64,000 bases of DNA from Carpediemonas membranifera. Its lineage: Eukaryota > Fornicata. The translations under genes and the position numbers were made by a program. The DNA lies in contig JAHDYR010000053.1 in assembly GCA_019828565.1 (NCBI GenBank), forward strand, positions 868,001-932,000, read 5' to 3'. Shown piece after piece: positions 20,092-31,737 of the stretch (positions within the stretch are counted from its first letter, which is position 1; every line of letters starts with the position of its first letter). The notes beneath the pieces are model-generated. The model searched no databases. It was not told the origin of the DNA and saw nothing but the letters and a program-made list of their open reading frames with translations.

Positions 20092-22110
20092 CTAACGGCG
20101 ACCGCTCCTGCGGAACTTCTTCTTAGCACTCTCAAACATCGGCTTGAGACCAGGATTGAGCTCGAGATAACTGTCGATAGCCTCGAGCTGGTCGTAGTAG
20201 CGATTATAGGGGATGTATGAGTCCTCGTCGGGGGTGAGGCCTTCCCAACGGATCAGTAGCTCCAGAGAGCCGTTCTTCTTCTTACGGTGGCCTACGACTG
20301 CCTCCACGGGTTGTTCATCTTGCTCGTAGGCGGCAATTTCCTCGAGCTCCTTCTCCGTGAGGCCGTCGGCGTGGAATGTGACGAGTCGGTCTGCGTGGAC
20401 TGTGGCGACGCACTTCGACACGAGATCCATCACCTTGTAGGTGTTGGGGTGATCGCCCTTCCCCTCCATGCGGAGCGGTCCGCGCAGAGGCGGGAGTAGC
20501 TTGGTCGGCGGCTTGCCCGGGTATCTCAGCAGGACGTAGGTTTCGTTCTCCCAGGCCCGTGTGCTGTCCGAGGAGCCTGCAGCCTTGTTTACCTCGTAGG
20601 CTTTGACCTTGATCGCGGCAAGTTGTTGGAGCGACGTGACGTGGGCCTGGAAGCGGACGATGTCGTCGGCTTCGACTGAGCCCGGCTCGAGCATCTGGGT
20701 TGCGTTGGTCAGGGCGTCGGGCGCGACGCGCAGCATGGTTGACTTGCGTCCGAACAATAGTTCGAAGGGGCTGAGGCCTGTGGTGGAGTGGCGGGTGGCG
20801 TTGATAACGTGCTGGGCGATGGGCAGGTATGCGGGCCAGTTGTCGTCGCGGGCGTCCAGCAGGAGCGCTCTTAAGCGTCTCATGACGGTACCATTCAGGC
20901 GTTCGACTACGCCGTTGCTGGCCGGATGATATGCCGTACTGAACCGGTGCTTGAGGCTCAGTCGCTCGTTCATCTCCTCGACTAGGGCATTCCTGAACTG
21001 TGTACCTTGGTCAGACTGGAGCTCGGCCGGGACGCCGAAAGTCGCCCAGATCTCCAGCAATGCGGCTGCTGCCTCGGCTGCGCTCGTTGACCGTGTGGGC
21101 TTCAATATGGTGAACTTCGAGAACACGTCCACCACCGTGATGACGTACTTGAGACCGTCTCTCTCGGGCAAAGGGCCAATGGTGTCCACCTGCACCGTCT
21201 CGAATGGGCGGATGCGCTGAGTAGAGTGCCACTTGATCGGCTCCTTGCGGGCTGGCTTTGTCTTGCGACAGATTGGACACTGGCGTAAGGTCGCGCGGAC
21301 GTCATCCGACATGCCTGGCCACGTGACACCGGACTGCTTCAGATTGGCGATGGTCTGGTCTGGGCCGACGTGGCCCTGTGCACCGGCGTGCGCCCTGGTG
21401 ATCTGCTCTTGGCGCGTCGTGGTGACGTGGTCGATCGAGCGGCGCACCTCGTTCTTGCGCTGAGATGATGGCCGCGACAGTGCGTCGGCTACGAGGTTCT
21501 GCGCTCCAGCTATGTGTGTGACGTTATACGGATACTCTGTCATGGTGAGTCGCCATCGTGTCAGTTTCTTAGTGCCGTCCTCGTCTGTCTTCCTGAGTAG
21601 CCATATCAGATTACGATGGTCCGTGCGAAGCTCGAACGGCTTCAGCTTGAAGAGGGGGGAAAACTCTGGTCGCGTTACACAATAGACAATGGCGAAAAGC
21701 TCCTGTTCCACCGTGGACCACCGTTGCTGGGTCTCGTCGAGGGTCTTGCTGTAGAAGGCGAGTGGGACCTTCTCGTCACCCTCGCCCTGCCACAGTACAC
21801 CACCGATGGCGGTCGACGATGCGTCGGTCTCGAGAGTCCACTTTGCACTCAGGTCTGGGAGCGCGAGGGCGGTGTGCTCGGCTACTAGGGTCTTCATACG
21901 GGCGAATGCTTCGTCCTCAGTGGCAGTCCAATCGAGGGGGGCCGACTTCTGCGGCGATCCCTTTAGGAGGGCGTTGAGCGGGGCTGATGCGTGGGCGAGG
22001 TGTGGGATATAGTTTGACAGATAGTTGAACTTGCCTAGCGTGCGGCGCAGCTCCGTTGTCGTCGTTGGGGGTGTGAGGTCCTGGATGGCTGCGATACGTG
22101 AGGGGAAACC
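20092..22110 (-). pseudogene. Element D Pol, RNase H to chromodomain part
   Basis: It continues from RT in a different frame. RNase H shows ETDASS, EQELFAIV, RTDHRNL and ADALSR. Integrase has an HHCC finger (HVGPDQT, CPIC) and the catalytic set VDTIGP, SDQGTQFRN and VVERLNG. The C-terminus has a chromodomain-like segment (VEAVVGHR, LLIRWEG). The stop TAG is at 20092-20094. An indel near 22105, just after the CGFIVNESG segment, separates it from RT. Confidence 0.85.
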
Positions 22111-23960
22111 GACCTGCCAGACTCGTTGACTATAAACCCACAGACTTCAACCTCCTTCATGCCAATGGCACACTTGTCGGCGCGGAGTTTGATATCGTAA
22201 GCTTCCAACTGGTCGAAGATCTGGGTGAGGGTCGACTTGAAATCCTGAATGGAGCGGGCGTACGCAAAGATATCGTCGATATAGGCTCTCGAACCGTCGA
22301 TACCAGCGAGCATCTCGTCCATGGCTCGCTGGAACTTTGCTGGGGCGTTCTTCAGCCCGAATGGTGTACGTAAGAACTCGTAATGCCCGCCCGGGACGGT
22401 GAATGCGGTGAGCGGGATGCTATCGGTTGCCATGTTCTGCTGCCAGTATCCGCTGCGCAGGTCGAGCGCCGCGAACACGGAGCATCCGCTCGCCTCGTGT
22501 ACAAACGATCGGATGTCCGGCGTGGGGTACAGGTCGTCGATGGTGGCGTTGTTCAAGACGTTGTAAGCGATGCAGAAGCGGTCTTCGCCGCTCTTCTTCT
22601 TTGCCATGACGTGCGGGCTAGAGTGCGGACTTTGACTCTCTCGGATCACGCCCTGGTTGAGCATCTTGTCGATCTCCGCGAGGGCTGAGTTTCCCGGGTC
22701 ACCCTTCAACGGCCTGGGTCGGGCCCTGGGTGTAGGGCGGCTTGGATCGACGACGATCTCGTGTGGCGGCATCCTGCTGCCATCCGGAGGTAGAGGGCCA
22801 AACACGGCCTTGCGCTCGCGAAGGAAGTCGGTCAGCCAGGCAGCCAGCTCCGGGTTCTCTTCGGTCGGCAGCTTAACCTTGCGCCACTCTTCCTCGGGGT
22901 CGACTTCTTCTGTTGTCGAGTCGAGGTAGGGGTGCTGTCCCAGGCCGTCGTCGTCATCGATCGGGTCAGCGGACGGTATTAGTAGCCGGTCGTTCAGCAG
23001 GAAGCCGAGGCGGCGGAGCAAATCGCGTCCAATGAGGACCTTCTTCCTCTGGCCCTTCGTGACCATGAGCAACGCAGTGGTGGTCACGGTCTTTCCGTCG
23101 ACACTGGGGAGGGTCAGCGAGACCTTGGCGGCTTTGCCAGTGGAGATGATATCGTCCCCAGCGCCGAGAAGTTCGACTGAGGTCGGTATCAGGGTCACGT
23201 CGGGGATCGCTGCGAGGGCAGGGGCTGATATGACCGACGTGCAAGCGCCGATGTCGAACTTGACGTTCATGTGCTGGCCGTTGATAACAGCCGGGACCTT
23301 CACCGGGTCCTTGTCGAGTATGATGTCCTCGATCTCGTAGACTTCGTTCTCCAACTCCGAATGAGACGCTTCATCCGCGTCAAACACCTCATCGACGCGG
23401 CGGGGGTTCTTCAGGGTAGACGAGGGGCGGAGGTCCATGCGGCCGGCCCGGCGATCCGACTGTTGGTGACTGGTGGGCGCCACAGGGCGTGCGCGGTTGC
23501 CGGGCTGCTTTTGCCGCTCTTCGGGTCTGCGTTCCTGACGCTTCTCGGTCTGTGGCTGGCGTTCTTGGGCCTTGTAAGCCTCCCGTCTGATGAGGAACCT
23601 GCAGTCCTTCGTCTCGTGGTGCGGGTTCCAGCCATGCTGTGTGCAGTATCTCGTGTGGGAAGGAGGCATGCGGAACTTGGTCTTGTCCCTGAACTGCTGG
23701 AACGGATCGCGACCATCGAGCCTGCGAGCGAGCGGCTTCCTGCCTGAAGTGCCCGACGCCTGCTCGTTGTTGTCGGCTTGTGGGCTGGCGAGTCTGAAGG
23801 CACGCCATGGGATAATGATGTTCTCGTCGTGATCAACATCCAAGTCGCGTAGTTTGTCGAGAAGTTCGCTGATCTTGTCGGAGTAGTCCTCAATCTCTTC
23901 TTCGTATACATCCTCGGCTTCTTTGGAGAAACCTCTAGTGGCGAAGTCCCGAATGATCCG
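22035..23960 (-). pseudogene. Element D Pol, protease and RT part
   Basis: The frame is open from about 23960, where Gag leaves it. It contains a Gag-type zinc motif CX2H...HX4C (YCTQHG...HETKDC). The protease-like segment reads FDIGACTS, with Ile replacing the usual Thr or Ser of the D(T/S)G triad. RT has YIDD at about 22275-22290. The frame runs out at 22035 after a shift near 22105. An enzyme with DIG would be unusual, so the protease may be dead or the family divergent. Confidence 0.82.
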
Positions 23961-24831
23961 CTCGAGCAGTTTTTGCGGAGATGGTGGGGACGTCCTTGAT
24001 GTCTGGGTTGAGGGCGCTTATGAGCTTACGTGCCTTCTCGACGGCCGTTCGGTGCCGGGGCTCCGGACCGTATAGCGTGATGTTGTCGAGCTTTGCCTTG
24101 AGGAGCTTGGCTCTTGCGCCCGGGTCCGTACTAGTCAAGAGGGTATATGCGAGGTAGGGGGCGATGGAGGTCGCCTCCTTGGCGAGGAAAGCGTAGACGT
24201 CCCCGCCATCGAAGACTGGCCAAGCCGCCGAGGAGGGGGCGGGCTTGGTCTCCTCGGGCACTGGGGGCATGTACACGAACGCCACCGAGACGTCTTCGCC
24301 GTCCGGGCCGGTCAGGTTGCCAGGCCGTGCGACTGTCTCGACGTTTGCGATGTCGTGGTCGTCGGTCAGCTGGGTGAAGAAGTCGCGGGCCTTCTTGCCG
24401 CAGTCAGTCAGTATCTGGGGATGTTGAGCTTCAAGGCACTCCCGGGTCATTGCTGTCAGGGTGGGGTCCTTGTGCTTAGCTGCACACTCGCTACAGGCGG
24501 CGAACGTGGCTTTTCTTATGGTCTTCTGTACCTCCTCTACCCAGATGGCGGTGAGGTTGTCGGTCTTCGTTGTACGGGCTCGTGCCGCAGTACTGGCAGA
24601 GCTTGTGTTCGCCGCGCGGCGAGCATCGGAATCGGACAGAACGGTTCGTTGTAGGTCCTCGAAAGTGTCAAAAAGAGTGGTTGGGCGCCACTGGGCGCGA
24701 AGTTTTTCTGTTGTCTCGGGGGACAATGCCCTAAAGAACGAAATTGGATTCTTCTCGTGGGGCATCGCCGAGAGGTACTCCTGGAGTGCTCTCTCGACGG
24801 CGAACGGGGTGTCAATTGTAAGAGTCTTCAT
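23935..24831 (-). CDS. Element D Gag
   Basis: ATG at 24831 (MKTLTIDTPF), 298 codons. It starts about 20 bases after the 5' LTR. No enzymatic motif is seen; the product is helical with a Cys pair (ACSECAAKH) and fits a retroelement capsid protein. Near its end the Pol frame overlaps in +1 position at an A5 run (codons GCA AAA, then A CTG). That could be a +1 frameshift site or a simple one-base indel in a once-continuous Gag-Pol, as in A and C. Confidence 0.7.
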   Translation of the reverse strand: MKTLTIDTPFAVERALQEYLSAMPHEKNPISFFRALSPETTEKLRAQWRPTTLFDTFEDLQRTVLSDSDARRAANTSSASTAARARTTKTDNLTAIWVEEVQKTIRKATFAACSECAAKHKDPTLTAMTRECLEAQHPQILTDCGKKARDFFTQLTDDHDIANVETVARPGNLTGPDGEDVSVAFVYMPPVPEETKPAPSSAAWPVFDGGDVYAFLAKEATSIAPYLAYTLLTSTDPGARAKLLKAKLDNITLYGPEPRHRTAVEKARKLISALNPDIKDVPTISAKTARADHSGLRH

Positions 24832-24852
24832 TTGAATCGGCAGTATCGATAC

Positions 24853-24918
24853 TGTGCCGTGCTAGGGCCCAGAAATATGATAAAGACTGTTTTACGAATT
24901 CCGCAGGTTAAGGGCACA
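24853..24918 (-). repeat. 5' LTR of element D (66 bp)
   Basis: TGTGCC...GGCACA. Followed (minus strand) by the palindromic GTATCGATAC. Confidence 0.92.
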
Positions 24919-27592
24919 CCCTCCACCTCCTACCGAGCGATATAAGCTTGTTCACCGTCGCTCTCGCTCCGAGATGGCCGTGTATGCCTCCGTGAACCTC
25001 GGAGATCCACGTGGCGTGATCATCTGCCTCGACTGTTGCACCGCATAGGCGAGATAGCGCGTCGGCAGCACCGTTCGCTTGACCAGGCACGTGTACGACG
25101 GAATAGTCGAACCTTTCCAGTGCCATGCGCCATCTAGTTACCTTAGCGTTCGTGCTTGTCGCGATATACAGCAAATTCCGGTGGTCCGTTCTCACAGTAA
25201 ACGGCCTGCCTACTAGGAACCGCTCGGCCTTGATCATAGCGTAATAAATGCCGAAGCCTTCCTTTTCATAGGTGCTCCACCTTCTTTGAACATCCGATAG
25301 TGTCTTGGAATAGAAAGCAATCGGACGCTCCTCCCCGTCTTCGATCTGTAACAAAACTGCCCCGACAGCGTAGTCACTCGCGTCGGTTTGTAGGATTAAT
25401 TGGCAGCCACGCTTGGGGTGACTTAACATGTTGTTCTGAGATAGGGTCGCTTTGATGTCGACTAGGGCATCTTGTTGGGCCTTCTCCCAACGGAACTCTT
25501 CCTTGGCTCTCGTCAGAGCCAGGACTGGCTCCATCATATTGCCGTAGTTCGGAATCATATGGCTAAAATAGTTCGTGAACCCGAGTAAGGTTCTGACTCC
25601 GGCAACATCTCTCGGGCTGGTTAGGCGGTCGATGCCTTCTAGGCGGTCAGGCGCGATTCGCTTGCCGTCGCCATTCACAAGCCAGCCCAAGTATTCTATT
25701 TCTGTCAGTCCGAACTCAGACTTGGACAGATTCAGCTTCAACTTGGCCGAGTTGAGCTTTCTCAAGACATAGTCCAGATTGTCGAGGTACTCTCTCTGGT
25801 TCTCTCCGAATATTACTATGTCGTCTACATATGCGAGACACCGTGTCCACAGTGCATCGCCTAGTACGGATTCGAGGGTCTTCTGACAGAAGGCTGCGGC
25901 CCCTTTGAGTCCGAAAGCTAAACGCTTGTACTGGTACTTACGCTTCCCAACTGTAAACGCCGTTAGTCTGCGTGAGCTCTTGGTCATAGGAATCTGGTGA
26001 AAGGCCTTGCTTAGGTCCAGCTTAGCGAAGAGGGTCTTACCCTCTAGTCTTGCTACCAGATCGTCAATGATAGGGAGGTCGTGATCGAAGTCCTCCGTCG
26101 CGTCGTTAAGGCGCCGAAAGTCCAAGCAGAGCCTGCGGGTGCGATCGCGCTTCCATACAAGCACCGTAGGATTGTTATAGTTGCTCGTAGACTCCTCAAT
26201 CACATTCAGATCCTCCAGCTGCGCCGTCTGGCGCTGCATATCCTCTCTTTCTTCAGCCGAGACGTGGTATGGAGGGATGTTGATAACCTTCTGGTTTGTA
26301 AGAACCAGTTCGAAGGGTGGAACGTCTGCTGGCTGCGAAATGTCGCCGAGAACGTCTTTGTACTTGCTTAGGATGGTATTAGTCTCTTCAGGGAAGCTAC
26401 GTATCTGTAGTTCGTGCTCCGCTTCAGCAAGGGTAAATAACGTCTCGTCTACTTCATCTTCATCAAGCTCCGCGAAGTGTGGCTCTCCAGAATTCTCCAT
26501 CGTCGGCTTGACGATCGTGATTAGCCCCAACGCACTTAATGTCGATATTCCCATAACTAATGTCGGCTTCAGCCCGGGTAGCACCCGCAAATTGAGAGCA
26601 GCTTGAGTTCTCCGCCCAGTAGATGGCAACACTCCAAAATCTGCACTCAACTTAACAATGCCGGGTGAGTTGTAAATCGTACCAGTGGCCAGCTTAACCT
26701 TAGCATGGTCGGGCTCGACGACTAGGCCGAGCTCTTTGACGAGGGATTGGGATATAAAGTCGGCAGAGGCCCCTGTGTCATAAAGGAACGCCAACACTCT
26801 CCCCAGGATGCCCACCTCGCCAATGGGTCTGTTGTCGCGGTCCTCCGCGACCAAAGCATTAAGATGAACGTACTTCTGCCCCTTTACTCCCTCACGCTTA
26901 CGCTTCCAACACGTATCAGCAGTGTGACCCTTGCGCTGGCAGTACTCACAAGCAGTTTCCGACTTCTCCTTAGCCTTAGTCATCGTTGCGGAGGTCGCAC
27001 TCTCTCGCTCCACACGCTGGTGCTCTCTGCGAGCCTTCTCTGCTTCCGTGGCCTGGATGAATGCCTCGGCGATCGTCTCGTCAAGCGTCTTCGCCTTCTT
27101 AGCATTCACTCGCTCCTTCAAGCGACCGTACCTGATGCCAGCAACAAAGGCATCGACGATGAGCTTCTCCGTGGGCCGAACCTTACAACAGTTACGAACT
27201 TGACGCTTATACGCCAGGGCATACGCGGCCATGTTGTCAATGAGGTTACCCTCAGAGCCGCACGACAAGTCCTTAAAGCGATCTAAAGCGTCCACCTCAT
27301 CCAGAGGCTGCATCAGCTCGTCTACCATGGTGATAAAGGCCTCGTTGAGTTCAGAGGTATCGGCCGGCTCTTCATCCGGCGTTTCATTAGCGTACTCAAG
27401 GAACCCCTCAAGTTCAGGGATTCGGATCTTAAGAACCTCTAGGACCTGCGTTTCGATTAGGTCAAAGGCAACGATCGGATCGGCTTCACGGGCAGCATAC
27501 TGCTCGTAGTCTTGACGGAAAGTATACCACGACTTGGTGGTGGCCTTTCGCAGGAACGGGGCGTTGTTGAGTTTTGTTTCAGGTAAATGCAT
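24919..27592 (-). pseudogene. Element C Gag-Pol, 5' part (Gag to RNase H)
   Basis: Start ATG at 27592, equivalent to 4221 in A. It has the same order of zinc knuckle, DTGA protease, YVDD RT and RNase H. Three codons after the knuckle (DER in A) are absent. The frame reads through RNase H into the integrase finger region before element D interrupts it at 24919. Confidence 0.9.
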
Positions 27593-27603
27593 GCAGTAAT
27601 TAC

Positions 27604-27697
27604 TGTGGTACCCAAACAATTGAGAGAGTGAAATTTAGAAGCAGGTTTGAGATCATTGACCAAATAAGACTGATCATTAAATGAGGTCGTCATGACA
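27604..27697 (-). repeat. 5' LTR of element C (94 bp)
   Basis: Same sequence as the other three LTRs of the A/C family. GTAATTAC (27596-27603) follows on the minus strand. Confidence 0.93.
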
Positions 27698-28110
27698 GGG
27701 TACCATGCCTACAGCCCTGCCTCTGATGCCGGACCTGCCGTACCTCAAGACAACATCTCATTCGTTGGTTGGGATGACGGATTTGGGTTCGACGGTGGTT
27801 TTGATGGTTTTGATTCGCCCGAACTCCATGATATCTTGACCCCGATCCCCGTCCGCCTGCATCGTGCCGAGGATCAGCCTGTCCGGGAGGCGGGTCGTGC
27901 CGAGGATCAGCCTGTCCCGAACAGACGTGGGCCCAACCGTGAGAGAGTTGCCGCAGTTTTAGAAAGTGAGACAGAAACGATGGACCCCGACGCATTTGTC
28001 ACATTCCGTGACCTCAATGCCGCTCTACAGCCGATTAATAACAGGCTCGAAAGAATTGAGAGCAGCATCGTCGAGATTCTCCGTCGCTTGCCCGAATAAC
28101 AGAATGCTAG

Positions 28111-28116
28111 TGTAAA
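28111..28116 (+). terminator. TGTAAA, candidate poly(A) signal
   Basis: It lies 11 bases after the stop of the split 258-codon gene. A second copy is at 28123-28128. Confidence 0.4.
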
Positions 28117-28215
28117 TACCTTTGTAAAGATGCCTTGCGGTGATCGACGCGTTGGGCGCAGAGGTGCGCCGAAGAAGGGCATAGGAATGTCGCCCAAGCC
28201 GCTGTTGGCCAAGGA

Positions 28216-29700
28216 TTGGGAGAAGTCATGGCAGTGAACAAACTTGGCTGCAGCGGTGTGGCAGACCCTGCCATTACCCACAATAAGGGCCGCCGCGATC
28301 GATCCGACTGTCAGTCAGAACTGCAACGCGAGTATCACTTCGTGGGGGAACGTTTATCGGTGCTCGATAGCACGCAAGATGCCACCAGAGAAGCGCTTAT
28401 CTCCGCATTCCTTGTCTCGCTCGCTGTACCGCCATGAAACACCGGGGAAATCCTCTCACAGCTCAAAGACGCCTTCTTAAGCCACTTCAACGAGCAAATG
28501 CCGATGATCCATGACGTAGAGAGTAGTATTGCACCCAAGCGCGCCTCTTCTCTCGAATCCCTCATCGCCACGCACTCCAAGATCCTCTCGAATCATTCGC
28601 GCAAACCCTCCTCGACCGTGCCCGCTCGATCCACACCAGTTCCCCCCGCTGTCCATGAACGTCGAGCTCGCCGATGGAGAGGACCTCCCGGTCGCCATGC
28701 ACACGCTAAACCAGGGCGCGGTGCGGGCGGTGCTCATGCAGACCGGGGCAGCCCCGCGACAACCGAGAGCCAGCTGGAAAGGAAGATGCTGACTAATTCA
28801 GAGTTACAGTCTCGTTTGCTTTCATTGCAAGAAGTTCTATTCTGCGGTGAACATTGCAACAAGAGACGGCATCATCGCCAACAACGACGTGCACCATCAC
28901 CTCTACACCGGAAGGTTGTTCGAGATGATGCCAGGCGAGACTGGCCACACCCGAGTCAACGCCCCAACTGTCTCCTGGGCGTTTGGTCTGGGGTCTTTCC
29001 TGGTCATACTTGCACCCCCGCGTGGAATCTACGTGCTCGATCGCACCCAGTGGCAAGACATTCAGTTCGATCAGACACCACCGGAGTATTTCATGTGTGC
29101 CCGAGACGGATACTTCACCCAATGCCCACGGTGGGAACAGTTCGAAGAAAGCGTGCCCCTTTGGCACAAGGATGATCTTCTTCGGGATGCAGTGTCACTC
29201 GGCTGCGTGCTAGTTACCCCCGTTGGTCATGTGGCTGCGGGGCGGGTCAGGCAGTTTATTGTAGGGCCCGACTGTGTTGACTCAGCCATGTTTTGTGCCA
29301 CTGCCTCCGAGAGTTGACCGTGTTGTTAGCAGTACAGTTTTCAGCGTCGTTGTCAGTGGGTCACAGCTGATCATGTCTGGGTCGACCCCATCGACCTTTT
29401 CAAAAAGCCTGGGGTGGTTCCCGGACACAACGAGGAAGACGCATGTCTGACGCCAACTCCACTACAGTTCCAGCGCCGTGTGACGCGTTTCTTCTGTGAC
29501 AACGTCAGATACGTCGCTGTGACTGGCCAGGAGTCGATCTGTGCCGCTGAGATCCCGATGAAGCGGCGGGCCAGCGTCACCACAGTTCTCCCATTTGCCG
29601 TGGCAGCCGTGGCGACCGAGCGTAGCACGCGCTTCCTCCCTGTTCAATCTGACGACGGACGCCACTCCAGAACCGATTGGTATGCCAGCTGAAACGGCAG
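28216..29700 (+). pseudogene. Decaying, unassigned coding region
   Basis: Several plus-strand frames look protein-like but are broken. They lie at about 28216-28434, 28441-28790 (frame changes inside), 28796-29317 (174 codons, with CFHCKKFYSA and IYVLDRTQWQDIQFD) and about 29350-29692 (HVWVDPIDLFKK, FFCDNVRYVAVTG). No single start or continuous frame joins them and I recognise no family. They may be pieces of one decayed gene, perhaps viral or transposon-derived, next to the gene split by element C. Missed introns cannot be excluded. Confidence 0.35.
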
Positions 29701-29757
29701 CTGCAACTATTGCAGTGGTCGACATCGAACCAGGAAATAACAGATAAAACTTTAAAC

Positions 29758-31229
<1,472 letters not shown>

Positions 31230-31737
31230 AGCAATGGCTTTTTGTCTCAAGGGACAGTTCTGCTTTCCTGATCGGTCTTCGGACGGCGGTTGACCATGAT
31301 CCGATTCGGCGACTGGATCGAGTAATTCGAATCTATCCGAGAATCGCGATCTAATGGCATCTAATGCAGCTAATCGGGAGATTGCGCAAGAGTATTAGCC
31401 CTGTACCCTTGTGTTGATGACTCCGACTGACTCTAGTTCTACGGAGTCGGCCAAGAGACGACTCGGCGAGACAATTGAGCCCTCGCCCGCCATCTCGTCC
31501 CAGCCAGGAGTATCCAACCAGCAATAAACTGCCCCAATGACCCTGGAGGGTCCGGCCCCAGTCGCGAGTCTGTTATTGTGAATGAACAAAAAAATTTGAG
31601 AAGGGTTGGATGTTCGGAAAGCGAATTGAATGAACTGTCGTACATTCTACAGTGGACTCGGATGCCATCCCTTGTCACTGCCACGTTCTCCGCCCAGACT
31701 TTATGAAAGTACACAGTCACATGGTCATGACCGTCAA
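31230..31737. other. Intergenic region between GDH and REV1
   Basis: About 500 bases holding the GDH promoter side and the REV1 3' end. No gene is recognised. Confidence 0.5.

Larger units (their letters stand above)
20000..24918 (-). mobile_element. Element D: Ty3/gypsy element with 66-bp LTRs
   Basis: LTRs at 20000-20065 and 24853-24918 begin TGTGCC and end GGCACA, a perfect 6-base inverted end. The uninterrupted sister A shows the target, and a 4-bp duplication CCCT (19996-19999 and 24919-24922) is left. The polypurine tract is GGGAGGGAAG (minus strand, 20066-20075). The bases after the 5' LTR form the palindrome GTATCGATAC (24843-24852). Order is Gag, protease, RT, RNase H, integrase, chromodomain. 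Two frame changes interrupt the reading. Confidence 0.92.
18441..27697 (-). mobile_element. Element C: complete short-LTR Ty3/gypsy element, split by D
   Basis: The same family as A, in the opposite orientation. LTRs are 18441-18534 and 27604-27697, and the 5-bp duplication GGGTA flanks it (18436-18440 and 27698-27702). Removing D and one CCCT copy leaves 4334 bp. C carries a 9-bp deletion after the zinc knuckle and a 1-bp deletion in integrase relative to A. C lands inside the 258-codon gene. It lies 453 bp from A, so A and C form a large interrupted inverted repeat, but their different duplications show independent insertions. Confidence 0.93.
18061..28099 (+). pseudogene. 258-codon gene of unknown function, split by element C
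   Basis: An ATG at 18061 starts a frame that reaches the C insertion at 18440. The same frame resumes at 27703 and stops at 28099. Without C and one GGGTA copy the gene is 777 nt, and its phase is preserved exactly across the junction. The product has an Arg/Gln-rich helical N-terminal part, an acidic and Gly/Phe-rich middle, and a C-terminal amphipathic helix (LQPINNRLERIESSIVEIL) that may form a coiled coil. Two TGTAAA boxes follow the stop. The frame is open some way upstream of 18061 in the empty-site configuration, so element A may also have hit its 5' region. Function unknown; it could belong to another mobile element. Confidence 0.6.

Noticed and set aside
4116..27697. A and C as the two arms of one inverted duplication
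   Set aside because: Each has its own perfect LTR pair and its own different 5-bp duplication (TACGC and GGGTA), so they are separate insertions.
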